Positions 1-9,545 of a stretch of DNA of 64,000 nt are shown piece after piece. Source of the DNA: Paenibacillus sp. DMB20. Its GTDB lineage: Bacteria; Bacillota; Bacilli; Paenibacillales; Paenibacillaceae. The notes beneath the pieces were generated by a model, which worked only from the letters and a program-made list of their open reading frames with translations, was not told the origin of the DNA and did not search any database. Position 1 is the stretch's first letter, and every line of letters begins with the position of its first letter. The stretch lies in contig NZ_LAZU01000021.1 in assembly GCF_000987955.1 (NCBI RefSeq), forward strand, positions 310,001-374,000. The letters are read 5' to 3'. The translations under genes and the position numbers were made by a program.

Positions 1-2
1 CG

Positions 3-2411
3 CAGGATGCGTTTTTGAATACAACCCTGGTCGGGGCGATCGGCAATCATGAAGTCATGGGAACGAAAGGAAACAGCGATTTCCTTGCCCACTTCAATCA
101 GCCGGGCAACGGGCTGCCAAGCCTGAAGGGAAGCAGCTTTTCCTTTGATTACAAAAATGCGCATATTGTCGTGCTGAACAGCGAATACGAGTATGAAGCG
201 CAGAAGGAATGGCTCAAGCAGGATTTGGCGAAAACGAAGAAAAAGTGGAAAATCGCCATCTTCCACCGCGGACCGTACGGCAGCGTGTACGATACGGCCG
301 AGATTAGGGATTTGTGGGCTCCCGTTCTTGAGGAAAACGGGGTGGATCTTGTTTTAAACGGGCATGATCATATCTATTTGCGCACGCATCCGATGAAAGG
401 CAAAGAGATTGCCAAGGATGGCCAAGGAACAACCTATGTTATCGCGGGTTCGTCGGGTCCTAAATTTTATCCGCTAACGAAGCGGGATTGGCAGTATATT
501 ACGGATGAAGAGCAGACCCAAATGTATGCCTCGATTGAAATGACGGGTGACGAACTAAAAATGGTCACCAAAACGGTAGGCGGACGGATCGTGGATGAAT
601 TCACCCTTTCCAAAACGACCGTTCCCCCGGAACGGGTGGAAATCAAGGAGCAGAACGTAAACCTCGCCGTCGGTGAGAGCAAAGCGCTCACGGCCGTCGT
701 GAAACCGGACAATACCTCGGATAAAACGGTAACCTGGTCGGTATACGGCTCGAAGGCTGAGGAGGTGGTCACCGTATCCGCACAAGGCGTCGTTACGGCC
801 AAAGGTTTGGGCAAAGCCGTTGTCAGGGCGGCAAGCAAAGCCGCACCGCACATTTATGCCGATACGACGATTACCGTAGACCGGATACCGGGTGGAGCCA
901 TGGAATCTTTGGCACTGCAGGGGAAAACCTTGCTGAAGACCGGGGAAACCGATCAAACGGTGACGGAAGCGGTGTACGGCGATGGAACCCGCATCCGCTT
1001 GCTTGAGGGAGTCGTTTATCTTAGCAGCAATCCGGGCGTTGCCGCGGTTGACGATGGAGGCCTGGTTCGCGCGCTGAGTCCGGGTGCGACGGTTATATCC
1101 GCCACTTACGGAGAGTTCAGAGCCAGATATGATCTTACGGTTCAAAGAACGGGCAGCCCGGGAGACGGCGGAGGAAACCCTGGAAACGGCGGAGGAGAAC
1201 CCGGAAACGGCGGCGGTGGTAGTTCGACCGGTCCGGTGCCGCCTCCTGTTAAGCCACCGGTTCAACCGGATCCAAAACCGACGGACAGCGGGCAAATCAC
1301 GGTAACTGCTTCCGAGCTTGCAGCCATGAAATCCAAAGGGAAAGTCGTTATAACCTCGGCAGGTTCTTTGAAAGAGCTTTTGCTGCCGGGCCATGCCGGA
1401 GCGCTGCTTGGGGATATTCCGATCACCGTAGAGGCGCCTAACGCGGCGGTCACGATCCCGGCGGAGGTACTCCGCGCGTTAAGCGCTCTGGTAGCCTCGG
1501 ATCAGCGGGAAAGCGCCGTGATCAAGCTGACCGTGAATCAGGTTACGGGGCAGGACGCTTTGAGGCCGCTGGCTTTAGCCGGAAAATCGGGAGCGGAGAT
1601 CGTTACAGCCAGCGATTTGCTTGCTTTCAGTCTTGGCATTACGCCGAAGGACGGCAAAGAGAAACGGCTGGACTCGTTTACCAAACCGGTATCCATTACC
1701 CTGCCTGTCCGAGCAGATGCCGACCGCAAGTTGACCGGTATGTACTTCATTGCGAATGACGGGGGACTGGAATATATCGGGGGGACCTGGAAAGACGGGA
1801 AGCTTACGGCGAACGTGCGTCACTTCAGCATGTATGCCGCCCTTGAATATATCAAGACGTACAGCGATGTTCCGGAGCGCCATTGGGCCTATCGCGTCAT
1901 CCGGGAAATGTCGGCACAGCATCTGCTTCAAGGGGTAAGCGACGAAAAGTTTGCGCCGGATCAAAAGGTTACGCGCGCCGAATTTACGGTCATGCTCGTT
2001 CGCTCGCTGGGTCTTGCGGAAGAAGGAACAAGCTCCTTCCGCGACGTGGCAGACGACCGCTGGTATGCCGGTGCCGTATCGGCCGCGGCGAAGACGGGCA
2101 TCGTGAAAGGATTCAGCGGGCAGGCGTTTAAGCCGGATGCCCTTATCCAGAGGCAGGAAATGGCCGCGATGATCGTAAGGGCGTACCAATATGCTGCAGC
2201 CCAACCAACGCTGGACTTGTCGACCCTGCCGTTCAGCGACGTGGACGGACTTCCGCAATGGGCCCTGGAGGCCGTGCGGGCCGCATACGATCTTCACCTG
2301 ATGGAAGGAAGCAGCAGCAGCTTCTTTAAGCCGAAGGCAACGGCAACCCGCGCAGAGAGTGCCCAGGTGATCTACAATCTGCTGGGCAGGCTTCCGGGTA
2401 AAATGAAGTAA
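3..2411 (+). CDS. SLH-anchored metallophosphoesterase (5' end missing)
   Basis: C-terminal part of an exported calcineurin-like phosphoesterase held on the cell wall. The frame is open to the window edge, so the true start and the first metal motifs lie upstream. Seen (about 800 residues): a GNHE metal motif at about residue 15, FHRG near 83 and NGHDH near 115, which are metal-binding motifs of purple-acid-phosphatase-like enzymes. Then come two bacterial Ig-like (BIG) domains, about 205-290 and 298-378, a Gly/Pro-rich linker about 380-430, an unassigned region, and three SLH repeats about 617-790. SLH repeats bind pyruvylated secondary wall polymer in this group, so the enzyme should sit on the outside of the cell. 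The substrate (phosphomonoester or nucleotide) is unknown. A strong terminator follows. Confidence 0.88.
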   Translation, partial: QDAFLNTTLVGAIGNHEVMGTKGNSDFLAHFNQPGNGLPSLKGSSFSFDYKNAHIVVLNSEYEYEAQKEWLKQDLAKTKKKWKIAIFHRGPYGSVYDTAEIRDLWAPVLEENGVDLVLNGHDHIYLRTHPMKGKEIAKDGQGTTYVIAGSSGPKFYPLTKRDWQYITDEEQTQMYASIEMTGDELKMVTKTVGGRIVDEFTLSKTTVPPERVEIKEQNVNLAVGESKALTAVVKPDNTSDKTVTWSVYGSKAEEVVTVSAQGVVTAKGLGKAVVRAASKAAPHIYADTTITVDRIPGGAMESLALQGKTLLKTGETDQTVTEAVYGDGTRIRLLEGVVYLSSNPGVAAVDDGGLVRALSPGATVISATYGEFRARYDLTVQRTGSPGDGGGNPGNGGGEPGNGGGGSSTGPVPPPVKPPVQPDPKPTDSGQITVTASELAAMKSKGKVVITSAGSLKELLLPGHAGALLGDIPITVEAPNAAVTIPAEVLRALSALVASDQRESAVIKLTVNQVTGQDALRPLALAGKSGAEIVTASDLLAFSLGITPKDGKEKRLDSFTKPVSITLPVRADADRKLTGMYFIANDGGLEYIGGTWKDGKLTANVRHFSMYAALEYIKTYSDVPERHWAYRVIREMSAQHLLQGVSDEKFAPDQKVTRAEFTVMLVRSLGLAEEGTSSFRDVADDRWYAGAVSAAAKTGIVKGFSGQAFKPDALIQRQEMAAMIVRAYQYAAAQPTLDLSTLPFSDVDGLPQWALEAVRAAYDLHLMEGSSSSFFKPKATATRAESAQVIYNLLGRLPGKMK

Positions 2412-2418
2412 AACGTAA

Positions 2419-2462
2419 GAAAGCCCGACTTTCACGTCATTGACGGAAAGTCGGGCTTTTTG
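2419..2462 (+). terminator. Intrinsic terminator after the SLH phosphoesterase
   Basis: A 13-14 bp stem (AAAGCCCGACTTT paired with AAAGTCGGGCTTT) is followed by a T-run. It lies between convergent genes and can also serve the minus-strand repeat protein. Confidence 0.9.
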
Positions 2463-2491
2463 GTTGAAAACGGGAAGATCAAAAGATTGTA

Positions 2492-5400
2492 TTAGTTTCC
2501 AACCTTGGCTGCTGCGTCTGCAGATTTCAGCACGAAGGATTTGGAAGGCTGGGACATTACGGTCGTTGCAGTCGTTTTATCCGTTTTGACAACGGACACG
2601 ACGAACACCTGATAAGATTTTCCGGGTTGAATCTCCTTACCAAACGAATCGACAGTAGGCATAGGTACAGTGACCTTCTGATCTTTGCCTGTCGGTGCTG
2701 CGGTTTGGATATTCTCGGTTTTGACGGTTGCCGCGGTTTTCAGGCTGAAGCTTTTTACCGTCTCATCCGGAACAAGCATAATCTGGTATTCGCCGATGCC
2801 TTGTTCGACGGCAGCTTTCTTAAAGCTGACCTGAAGACCGTCCTGATTGACCAAAGCTGTTACGTTGGTTGCTTCTTTAGGGTCTCTTATAATAAGTTCG
2901 CCGGCCGTGGAATCCGAAAGCTCACTGGAAGCTGTTGTGGTTCCGTCTCCTACGGCAAGGACGGCAACTTTGTATGATGTATTTTTGGCAATCTTCGCGC
3001 CGGTTACATCAAGTGTTTGGCCTTCAAACAGTTTAATAGGCATTTCGGAAACTTTACTGGATTCAACGACAGTGTAATTTCCAGCAGTTACTTTTTTAGC
3101 TTCATCCAAACCGAACGACTTGGTGAAAGGAATAACCATAACCCTGTATTCCTTAATATTTTTCGCATTGGCAGGCGGTGCGAACGTAACCCGGATTTCG
3201 TTAGGAGCAGTACTATCTGAATAATATACAGTCGCGCTTACATTCTGCGGCGGCGCTACATTTTCGCCTGAAAGCGTAACGGGTGCGGATGGAGCGGACA
3301 ACGCGTTGTTGTTCGCATTACCGTCTTTGCTCACCGAGAGCACGAAAATATTGTAATCCACAAGATTGCGGATTTTTTCACCATCGGTATCTGTAGAGGT
3401 GTTGCCCAAACTTTGGGAGAAGTCGCCACCTTTCTTGTCAAATCGCGTGAAGTTGGTGTTGCTGTTGGCGACGGCCTCCGTGAAATTTTGTGCTTTATTA
3501 ACTTTGACTACATACACCTGATAGTGGCTGATTCTGGATTCGTCCGCCGCTTTCTTAAAGGAAACGATCAAGTCGCGCCCGTCGTTGTTGGTGCCCTCAT
3601 CGCTCCCTTTTACTTCTGTTACCTTATCTACCGGGGTACTGCCGGTGAGCGTGACTTCGTTAGAAGCGGAAGACAGCGCATTGGTGCCTTTAGTTGCTAC
3701 GGACAGAACGAACACTTTGTAAGGGACTCCGCTACGAATCGGCGCTCCATCTACGTCTGTGGCTCCCGATGGAAGGTTCACGGTGTAACTTCCGTTTGAT
3801 CTGTTTATTGCAGTAGAATTGCTGCTGGATACCGCATTAGCCTTAGAAAGATCAAAATATGGCGCATTTTGACTCTTAACGACAAGGATTTTGTACTGAT
3901 TGATGTTGCTTTCATTGGAAGGACCTCTGAACGTAACCTGTAGGTCGCTTGCATTGTTTTTGTCGGCAACATCTTTCGCTTCGACGTTCGTAGGACGGTC
4001 AACCTGTTGGTTGCCAGTCAACGTGATTGTCGAAGATGAGGAAGACAGCGCTTTGTACCCGCTATATGGTGCAGACAGAACATATACCCGGTAGCTGTTG
4101 CCGTTGCGGATATAATCCCCGTCGGTATCGCGGCTGCCGCTGTTCAGCGTTTGTCTGATGTTATATCCGGTTTTATAGATTTGCGTGTAATAATAGCTTG
4201 ATAACGACTCGGCCTTATATTGATCCAGGGTTTTGTGCGATTTCACGACAAATACCTGATAATGGCTGAGGTTACTTTCATCAGAAAGGCGATTAAACGA
4301 TACCTCCAGGTCCCTGCCATCATTGTAATCATTAACATCACTGATATACAGGCCGGAAACAGAGCCTACTGTGCCGCCGCCATTCGTATTGCCCGACAGG
4401 ATAATTTCCCTTGAGGCCGATGAGAGCGTGTTGTAACTGGAATAACTTCCGTTGCTTACGGCCATGACGAATACCCGGTAGTAAACTCCGCTTCTAATAT
4501 AGTTGCCGTCAACGTCGCGGGTAGTTGAAGAGAGCGTTTGGGTGATCGTATTGTACCCCGTTTTGCTGACATAGGTAGAGTTATTGCTTGATACATTATT
4601 GGCTCTGTTCAAATCGAAGTAGCTGGAGTCGCTGGATTTTACGACAAAAATACGATAATTGCTGATTCTTGATTCATCAGATACTCTAGTAAAGCTGACG
4701 CGCAAGTCGCGCCCATCTCCGTAGTCGCTCACATCGGTAACATCCGTAATGACAGGAGTGGAGGTAGAAGAACCTGTGCTCAGGGTGATGGACGAAGAGC
4801 TTGATGACAGCCTGCTTGCAGTCGTGTTTTCATTGCTGCTTACGGACAGTACGTACAAGGTGTAAGAAATGCCGTTCCGGATCAATTCACCGGATGAATC
4901 GCGCGCCGATGAGCCAAGGACTGCAGACAGCGTGGAGCTGCTGGAGCTGGTTTTGTACACTGTGGCGTAATTTTGGCTTGGTGCGGATTTGGCAGCCGAT
5001 AAATCGAATTTGTTGATATCATTCGTTTTGACGGCAAATATCCGATAATGGGCAATGTTGCTTTCGTTGGATGCCCGGGTGAAGCTTACGGAAAGATCCC
5101 TTCCGTCGCCATAATCGCTGACATCGTTCCCACGGACGTTGGTAGCCGCTTCGACAGCCTGGGAATTGGTCAGAGTGAGTGCGGAAGATGGTCTCGACAA
5201 TACAGTTTCGTTGCTGTTGTTACCTACAGCCAGTACGTAACCGACATAAGCTTGATTATCGCGGATGAGATCGCCATCCACATCGCGGGAAGCGCTTGTC
5301 AGGGTAACCGACGGATCGGAACCGTTAGGATACACCGAGGTGTAATTCGCAGATGGTACCGAATAGGCGGAAGACAAGCCGAAGCCGGATGATTTCGATG

Positions 5401-6016
5401 ATTTTACGATCATCACGCGGTAATGGGAAGCACGCTGCTCGTTGTACGACTTGGTGAAGTTGACCTGCAAGTCGCGTCCATCGCCGTAATTTCCAATATC
5501 TTTCAACGAGACGTAATTGACCATGCCGAGTATAGGGTTGCTTGGAGGCGTAGTGCCTCCTCCGTTGCCGGGCTTTGGATAAGAAACGGAGCCGGTGGTT
5601 ACCGTTACCGTTTTTGTTCTGGAGCTCCAGCCGACTTTTTCGCCCAGGGCTTCACTGACAAAACGGACGGGAACCATGGTCGCACCTTTCAGGTTTTTCG
5701 CAGGTACGTCCATTTTGACCGTTTTGCCGTTGATCGTTGCCGTTTTGGCGTTAATTTTCAGCACGATTTTCGTGCTGCCCTTAACTGCCGTCACCGTTTG
5801 AGTTCTTTGACTCCAATTTATCTTTGCTCCCAGGGCTTCGAACATGGAACGCATTGGCAGCATGACACGCCCCTGAATCATGACGGGCGACTGACTGGTT
5901 TTCAGCTGCACCCCATTAATCAAAATGTTAATTTTTACCGCTGCCTGTGCTTGTGACTGGAATAGCATAGGGAACATAAGTATTCCTGCCAGAAAGGCAG
6001 CCCAAAACTTCTTCAC
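2492..6016 (-). CDS. Secreted stalk-domain protein with eight tandem Fn3-like repeats
   Basis: A 1174-residue exported protein of unknown function. Seen: a signal peptide (Lys-rich start, hydrophobic core, AQA cleavage-like site near 26), then a copper-amine-oxidase-N-like 'stalk' domain about residues 30-135 (MIQGRVMLPMR and MVPVRFVSEALG motifs), a short Gly/Pro linker, then eight repeats of about 125 residues. The best repeats carry DYGDGRDLxVSF, an ESxIxHYRIFVVKS strand and a DxDGxxIRxGxxYxVYVLxV strand, which fits Fn3-like beta sandwiches. Repeats 7 and 8 are the most diverged. The conserved Asp/Gly clusters could bind calcium (inference). Start is GTG, set by an AGGAGG site 8 bases upstream. 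A wall-matrix or adhesin role is likely but unproven. Confidence 0.85.
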   Translation of the reverse strand: MKKFWAAFLAGILMFPMLFQSQAQAAVKINILINGVQLKTSQSPVMIQGRVMLPMRSMFEALGAKINWSQRTQTVTAVKGSTKIVLKINAKTATINGKTVKMDVPAKNLKGATMVPVRFVSEALGEKVGWSSRTKTVTVTTGSVSYPKPGNGGGTTPPSNPILGMVNYVSLKDIGNYGDGRDLQVNFTKSYNEQRASHYRVMIVKSSKSSGFGLSSAYSVPSANYTSVYPNGSDPSVTLTSASRDVDGDLIRDNQAYVGYVLAVGNNSNETVLSRPSSALTLTNSQAVEAATNVRGNDVSDYGDGRDLSVSFTRASNESNIAHYRIFAVKTNDINKFDLSAAKSAPSQNYATVYKTSSSSSTLSAVLGSSARDSSGELIRNGISYTLYVLSVSSNENTTASRLSSSSSSITLSTGSSTSTPVITDVTDVSDYGDGRDLRVSFTRVSDESRISNYRIFVVKSSDSSYFDLNRANNVSSNNSTYVSKTGYNTITQTLSSTTRDVDGNYIRSGVYYRVFVMAVSNGSYSSYNTLSSASREIILSGNTNGGGTVGSVSGLYISDVNDYNDGRDLEVSFNRLSDESNLSHYQVFVVKSHKTLDQYKAESLSSYYYTQIYKTGYNIRQTLNSGSRDTDGDYIRNGNSYRVYVLSAPYSGYKALSSSSSTITLTGNQQVDRPTNVEAKDVADKNNASDLQVTFRGPSNESNINQYKILVVKSQNAPYFDLSKANAVSSSNSTAINRSNGSYTVNLPSGATDVDGAPIRSGVPYKVFVLSVATKGTNALSSASNEVTLTGSTPVDKVTEVKGSDEGTNNDGRDLIVSFKKAADESRISHYQVYVVKVNKAQNFTEAVANSNTNFTRFDKKGGDFSQSLGNTSTDTDGEKIRNLVDYNIFVLSVSKDGNANNNALSAPSAPVTLSGENVAPPQNVSATVYYSDSTAPNEIRVTFAPPANAKNIKEYRVMVIPFTKSFGLDEAKKVTAGNYTVVESSKVSEMPIKLFEGQTLDVTGAKIAKNTSYKVAVLAVGDGTTTASSELSDSTAGELIIRDPKEATNVTALVNQDGLQVSFKKAAVEQGIGEYQIMLVPDETVKSFSLKTAATVKTENIQTAAPTGKDQKVTVPMPTVDSFGKEIQPGKSYQVFVVSVVKTDKTTATTVMSQPSKSFVLKSADAAAKVGN

Positions 6017-6061
6017 TCGTTTGTCCTCCTTAGAATTTAGATGTTGTTATAATTTACCTCT

Positions 6062-6089
6062 ATTATATGACGACTAAAAATAATGTAAA
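6062..6089 (-). promoter_or_regulatory. Sigma-A-type promoter of the stalk-domain gene
   Basis: On the minus strand TTTACA (6089-6084) and TATAAT (6067-6062) are separated by 16 bases, about 45 bases before the GTG start. Confidence 0.65.
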
Positions 6090-6257
6090 GTTTCATCATT
6101 GGAGGGTGTTAGCGGAAAAAAATATTTTTCACCTGTTATATAGGCTGTAGTAATCGCTGCCATTTGCGCCATTGAGCCAGAGATCCCACGACAGTAAACC
6201 GATAAAGCCACTTTATCTATATAGTGACAAAAAGGTGAAAAGCTGCTTCGTTCGCTT

Positions 6258-6385
6258 ACGGACATAGGATCCGTTATTTACTCCAAAAACGGGGATTTGG
6301 TTCTCTAAAGGACACGGATTCCGTTAAAACGCTGGCAGTGGCCGGAAATGAATCTAAATGTTCAAACAACGGATCTGAGGTCCGT
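6258..6385. repeat. Three evenly spaced ACGGA/TCCGT palindromes
   Basis: Three imperfect palindromes with ACGGA and TCCGT arms occur at 6258-6274, 6314-6324 and 6369-6385. Their starts are 56 and 55 bases apart and each is followed by TTA. The region 6090-6495 holds no convincing gene apart from these repeats. Function is unknown: they could be an intergenic repeat family or a protein-binding array. Confidence 0.6.
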
Positions 6386-6579
6386 TAGAATTTTTGCATA
6401 GTTCCAATTGCGGTTATAACCGTCTATTGGGGCGTATCGTTAGGTATGGCCCCCAGATTCCAGGTAAGCTGAGTAAGGAAAAGGAGGGAAGGAACTTGGT
6501 TTTCCCCGCCCCGCATGGCTTTCGCTCAGCCGTCATGGTATATTGGACACGAAACCAAACAGGATGGAGAAATCGATTG

Positions 6580-8196
6580 ATGGATGAACAACGGCGTTCC
6601 CGTTCCGGGACGAAAACATATGGAAGCATGAAGAAAAAGGAGAAGCATACCGGCCCGGGAGCTTCAGCGAATAAACCACCGGGTAATTCAAAGCCCCTGA
6701 GGATTTCGGGCAAAAGCGATCTGGTTCGTGAGCGGGAGCTGCATAAAGGGAAAAACGGACAAGCTGCCGCCGCCAAACCGCCCCGCAAACAAGACGCACC
6801 GCGAGTACGCCCCTCTAAAAGCCGGGAACATGCCGAGGAGCTGCGCGTCGGCGATGTCATCGTCGTGACGATCAAACGTTTGGGAATTAACGGCGAAGGC
6901 GTGGGCTACTACCGCCGGAAGGCGGTATTCATCGACGGCGCGTTGACGAATGAGGTGGTTAAGGCCGAGGTCCGGGAAAACCAAGCCAAATTCATCAAGG
7001 GACAGCTGCTGCAAGTGGAGAAGCGTTCTCCGCAGCGGATTGAACCTCCTTGCCCGGTGTTCGGGATCTGCGGAGGGTGCCAAATCCAGCATATTTCCTA
7101 TGAGGGCCAGCTTCAGGCCAAAACCGACATCGTACGCGAAGCGTTCAGCCGTTATGCCGGGCGGGATGACATTAAAATCAAACCGATCCTCGGCATGGAG
7201 CACCCGTGGGACTACCGCAACAAAGCCCAGCTTCAGGTGAAGCGGAGGGGGCACGAGGTCATTGCCGGCCTGTACGAACCGGGAAGCCATGATATCGTGG
7301 ATATCAGCGGCTGCCCGATTCAGCACCCCAAGGTGAACGAGGCCGTGGAAAAAGTGAAAGCCGTGCTGCAAGAGCTCAACATTCCGCTATACAAAGAAAA
7401 CGGCGCCAAGGACGGCGTGCGTACCATCGTGGTCCGCCACGGCTTCCAATCCGGCGAGCTTCAGGTCACGCTCGTCACGGCGGGGACCAAGCTGCCCCGG
7501 CAGGACGATTTCGTCCGTCTGCTGCGTTTATCGGTGCCGGAAGTAAGCGGGATCGCCCTGAACGTCAACCCGAAGAAAACCTCGCTCATCTTCGGTGAGC
7601 GGACGATCACGCTTTGGGGCTCGGAAACGATGCAGGAATCGCTGAGCGATTTGCAATTTTCGCTGTCTCCCCGGGCATTCTTCCAGCTGAATCCGCAGCA
7701 GACGGTCAAGCTGTACGAATCCGTGAGGGCTGCCGCAGGCTTGACCGGCAAGGAAACGGTGATCGACGCCTATTGCGGCACGGGCACGATCGGCCTGTGG
7801 CTTGCCCCGTATGCCAAGGAGGTCCGCGGGATCGAAAGCATCCCGGAAGCGGTAGAGGACGCCAAGCAGAATGCGGCCCGCAACGGGCGCGAAAATGCCA
7901 GCTTCCACGTGGGGGCGGCGGAAGAACTGCTTCCGCGGTGGGTTAAAAACGGCTTGAAGCCCGATGTCATTGTGGCCGACCCGCCCCGTACGGGACTGGA
8001 TCGGCGTTTTCTGGAGACGGTGCTGCGTACCAAGCCCAGCCGTTTTGTTTATGTTTCGTGCAACCCGTCCACGCTGGCCAAGGACTGCAAGGTCCTGCTG
8101 GATGGGGGCTACGGCATCGAGTGGGTGCAGCCTGTCGATATGTTCCCGCAGACGAGTCATGTGGAGTGCTGTGCGTTGATAGTGAGGAAAGACTAA
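6580..8196 (+). CDS. rlmD: 23S rRNA (uracil-5-)-methyltransferase RlmD/RlmCD
   Basis: A TrmA/RumA-family, SAM-dependent m5U methyltransferase acting on 23S rRNA in the cytoplasm. Seen: a Lys/Arg-rich N-terminal extension, a TRAM domain (LRVGDVIVVTIKRLGINGEG), a Cys cluster (CPVFGICGGC, part of the 4Fe-4S set), SAM motif I (DAYCGTGTIGLW) and the catalytic CNPSTLAKD near the end. B. subtilis-type enzymes modify both U747 and U1939 (family knowledge). Start choice: ATG 6580 has GGAG 10 bases upstream, but an in-frame TTG at 6496 has an even better AAGGAGGG 8 bases before it and would add 28 residues. The frame stays open to 6394. A strong terminator follows. Confidence 0.93.
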   Translation: MDEQRRSRSGTKTYGSMKKKEKHTGPGASANKPPGNSKPLRISGKSDLVRERELHKGKNGQAAAAKPPRKQDAPRVRPSKSREHAEELRVGDVIVVTIKRLGINGEGVGYYRRKAVFIDGALTNEVVKAEVRENQAKFIKGQLLQVEKRSPQRIEPPCPVFGICGGCQIQHISYEGQLQAKTDIVREAFSRYAGRDDIKIKPILGMEHPWDYRNKAQLQVKRRGHEVIAGLYEPGSHDIVDISGCPIQHPKVNEAVEKVKAVLQELNIPLYKENGAKDGVRTIVVRHGFQSGELQVTLVTAGTKLPRQDDFVRLLRLSVPEVSGIALNVNPKKTSLIFGERTITLWGSETMQESLSDLQFSLSPRAFFQLNPQQTVKLYESVRAAAGLTGKETVIDAYCGTGTIGLWLAPYAKEVRGIESIPEAVEDAKQNAARNGRENASFHVGAAEELLPRWVKNGLKPDVIVADPPRTGLDRRFLETVLRTKPSRFVYVSCNPSTLAKDCKVLLDGGYGIEWVQPVDMFPQTSHVECCALIVRKD

Positions 8197-8226
8197 TGTT
8201 TGCGATGTATTGGCGGATATAATCAT

Positions 8227-8255
8227 GGAGCGGGCAAAGCCCGCTCCTTTTTTTT
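8227..8255 (+). terminator. Terminator after rlmD
   Basis: A 9 bp perfect GC-rich stem (GGAGCGGGC / GCCCGCTCC) with an AAA loop is followed by eight Ts. Confidence 0.95.
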
Positions 8256-8359
8256 ATCGTTGTAAACCGGAGGACCCTTGCCAAATTCTTCTTGCCATGT
8301 AACTAGGCAGTTGCATAGGATAAATGGTCAATAAGAAAATCACTGAGAGGAGCATGAAT

Positions 8360-8902
8360 ATGTACTCTAAATCATGCTATCACTATCAATGGCATCATCC
8401 AATGCATTGCCACCGGAATAACAAATGGAGTTATGATGGGAATCCCCATTATTACAATTGGAACAACCACAACTGTAATCCTTATTATGGAAACATCACA
8501 TTACAAGATTATGGAACAAGACCATTTGTAGTGAACATTGACCAAGCAACCGAGCAAAACAATCATTACCGCACCGCTTTATGGACAGGGAAATATCTCC
8601 AAGTGACTTTGATGAGTATTAATGTTGGTGAAGACATAGGTTTGGAAGTCCATCCGACAACTGACCAATTCATACGGATTGAAGAAGGTCAGGGACTTGT
8701 TCAAATGGGTGATAGCAGAGATAACTTGAATTTTCAAGTCATGGCGTATGACGACTATGCAATTATGATACCTGCTGGAAAATGGCACAATATAACCAAT
8801 ACAGGTAATCGCCCCCTTAAAGTTTACGTTATCTATGCCCCGCCTGAGCATCCATATGGTACAGTTCATGAAACGAAAGCAATCGCTCAAGGAACGAGGT
8901 AA
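8360..8902 (+). CDS. Cupin protein with a His/Tyr/Asn-rich head
   Basis: About 180 residues. The first 50 are rich in His, Tyr, Asn and Cys, a composition seen in spore-coat proteins. The rest is a single cupin barrel with the motif GLEVHPTTDQFIRIEEGQG and a second half, PAGKWHNITNTG, giving a likely metal site. It resembles mannose-6-phosphate-isomerase-like cupins of Bacillus, which have no settled reaction. Start: ATG 8360 is 7 bases after AGGAG, the in-frame ATG 8354 is too close, and the frame opens at 8324. A weak hairpin near 8997-9035 may end the transcript. A coat-associated or small-molecule-binding role is inference. Confidence 0.75.
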   Translation: MYSKSCYHYQWHHPMHCHRNNKWSYDGNPHYYNWNNHNCNPYYGNITLQDYGTRPFVVNIDQATEQNNHYRTALWTGKYLQVTLMSINVGEDIGLEVHPTTDQFIRIEEGQGLVQMGDSRDNLNFQVMAYDDYAIMIPAGKWHNITNTGNRPLKVYVIYAPPEHPYGTVHETKAIAQGTR

Positions 8903-9263
8903 GTAAATTTAGCTTTAAGCATTGCAGAACTTTCTGGAAAGTTCCATTCGAGGGATTATTTACGAAAAGCGAACATTATGATTGTCAACTAATCGGGCAT
9001 CTATTGTTTCTATTTCAAGGAACAATAGGTGCTTTCTATTATAAAAGGGGGCTATGTAATACTTATCAGATTCGCTTTTTGGCATATCTCTGTCAAAATC
9101 CTTATCGTGTGGTGCTTCTTCTTAGGCTTCTTGTAGATTAGAAATAGCATAAGGAAGCGGTCCATCCGATATACAGTAAAAGTTAATGAAACAAGCAAAA
9201 TGTGATCTATTCTGAGTTCCAGAGGTTGCTTGCGGATGATGAAATGGTCATAATGGTGAGAAG
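8903..9263. other. Intergenic stretch without a recognisable gene
   Basis: No gene is supported here. The only structure seen is an imperfect inverted repeat at 8997-9035 (CTATTGTT with AACAATAG arms) followed by a T-rich run, which may be the terminator of the cupin gene. Confidence 0.4.
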
Positions 9264-9534
9264 ATGAACAGGACAGAGAAAACAGAAGGAACGCATGTTG
9301 TTGTATTTAAAGTTCCTGAAGATCCTGAAGTTGTAAGAGTATCTGCGGATGACTATAAAAATAATTTGTTGTATGAATGTTCTCAATTGGAATAGAATAT
9401 TTTCCCGACTTCTGATTCTACAAGCTGGGTAAGAAGAATAGCGGGAAACATACCGTTGCCGAAAGTCCGAGCCGATAAGGCAAGAGGATTACACCTAACG
9501 GTACACCCTGAAATGCGGAGATTTATCCATTAAG
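9264..9534 (+). pseudogene. Short gene relic with an in-frame stop
   Basis: An ATG at 9264 opens a 43-codon frame ending in TAG at 9393. The same frame then continues open for about 45 more codons to TAA near 9532 and reads as protein-like sequence (WVRRIAGNIPLPKVRADKA, then GLHLTVHPEMRRFIH). This suggests one gene of about 89 codons broken by a nonsense mutation, or two neighbouring short genes. No family was recognised. It sits just before a second broken short frame and an IS30 element, in DNA that looks decayed. Confidence 0.4.
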
Positions 9535-9545
9535 GAGGCGTTTAT

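Noticed and set aside
1150..1240. Tandem GGAAACGGCGG-like DNA repeats
   Set aside because: They are explained by the Gly/Pro-rich linker of the phosphoesterase.
555..1394. 279-codon minus-strand frame inside the SLH phosphoesterase gene
   Set aside because: No family-like motifs, and it lies antisense to a gene with clear BIG and linker domains.
1575..2435. 286-codon minus-strand frame over the SLH repeats
   Set aside because: Antisense shadow of well-supported SLH coding sequence; it also crosses the terminator.
2700..5480. Regular repeat pattern that could be mistaken for a CRISPR array
   Set aside because: The repeats are protein-coding units of about 125 codons, not short repeats with unique spacers.
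6074..6265. 63-codon minus-strand frame upstream of the stalk-domain gene
   Set aside because: It overlaps the likely promoter, has no ribosome site and shows no protein-like pattern.
6688..8226. Long minus-strand frames opposite rlmD
   Set aside because: The plus strand has every RlmD motif, and the antisense translations look random.
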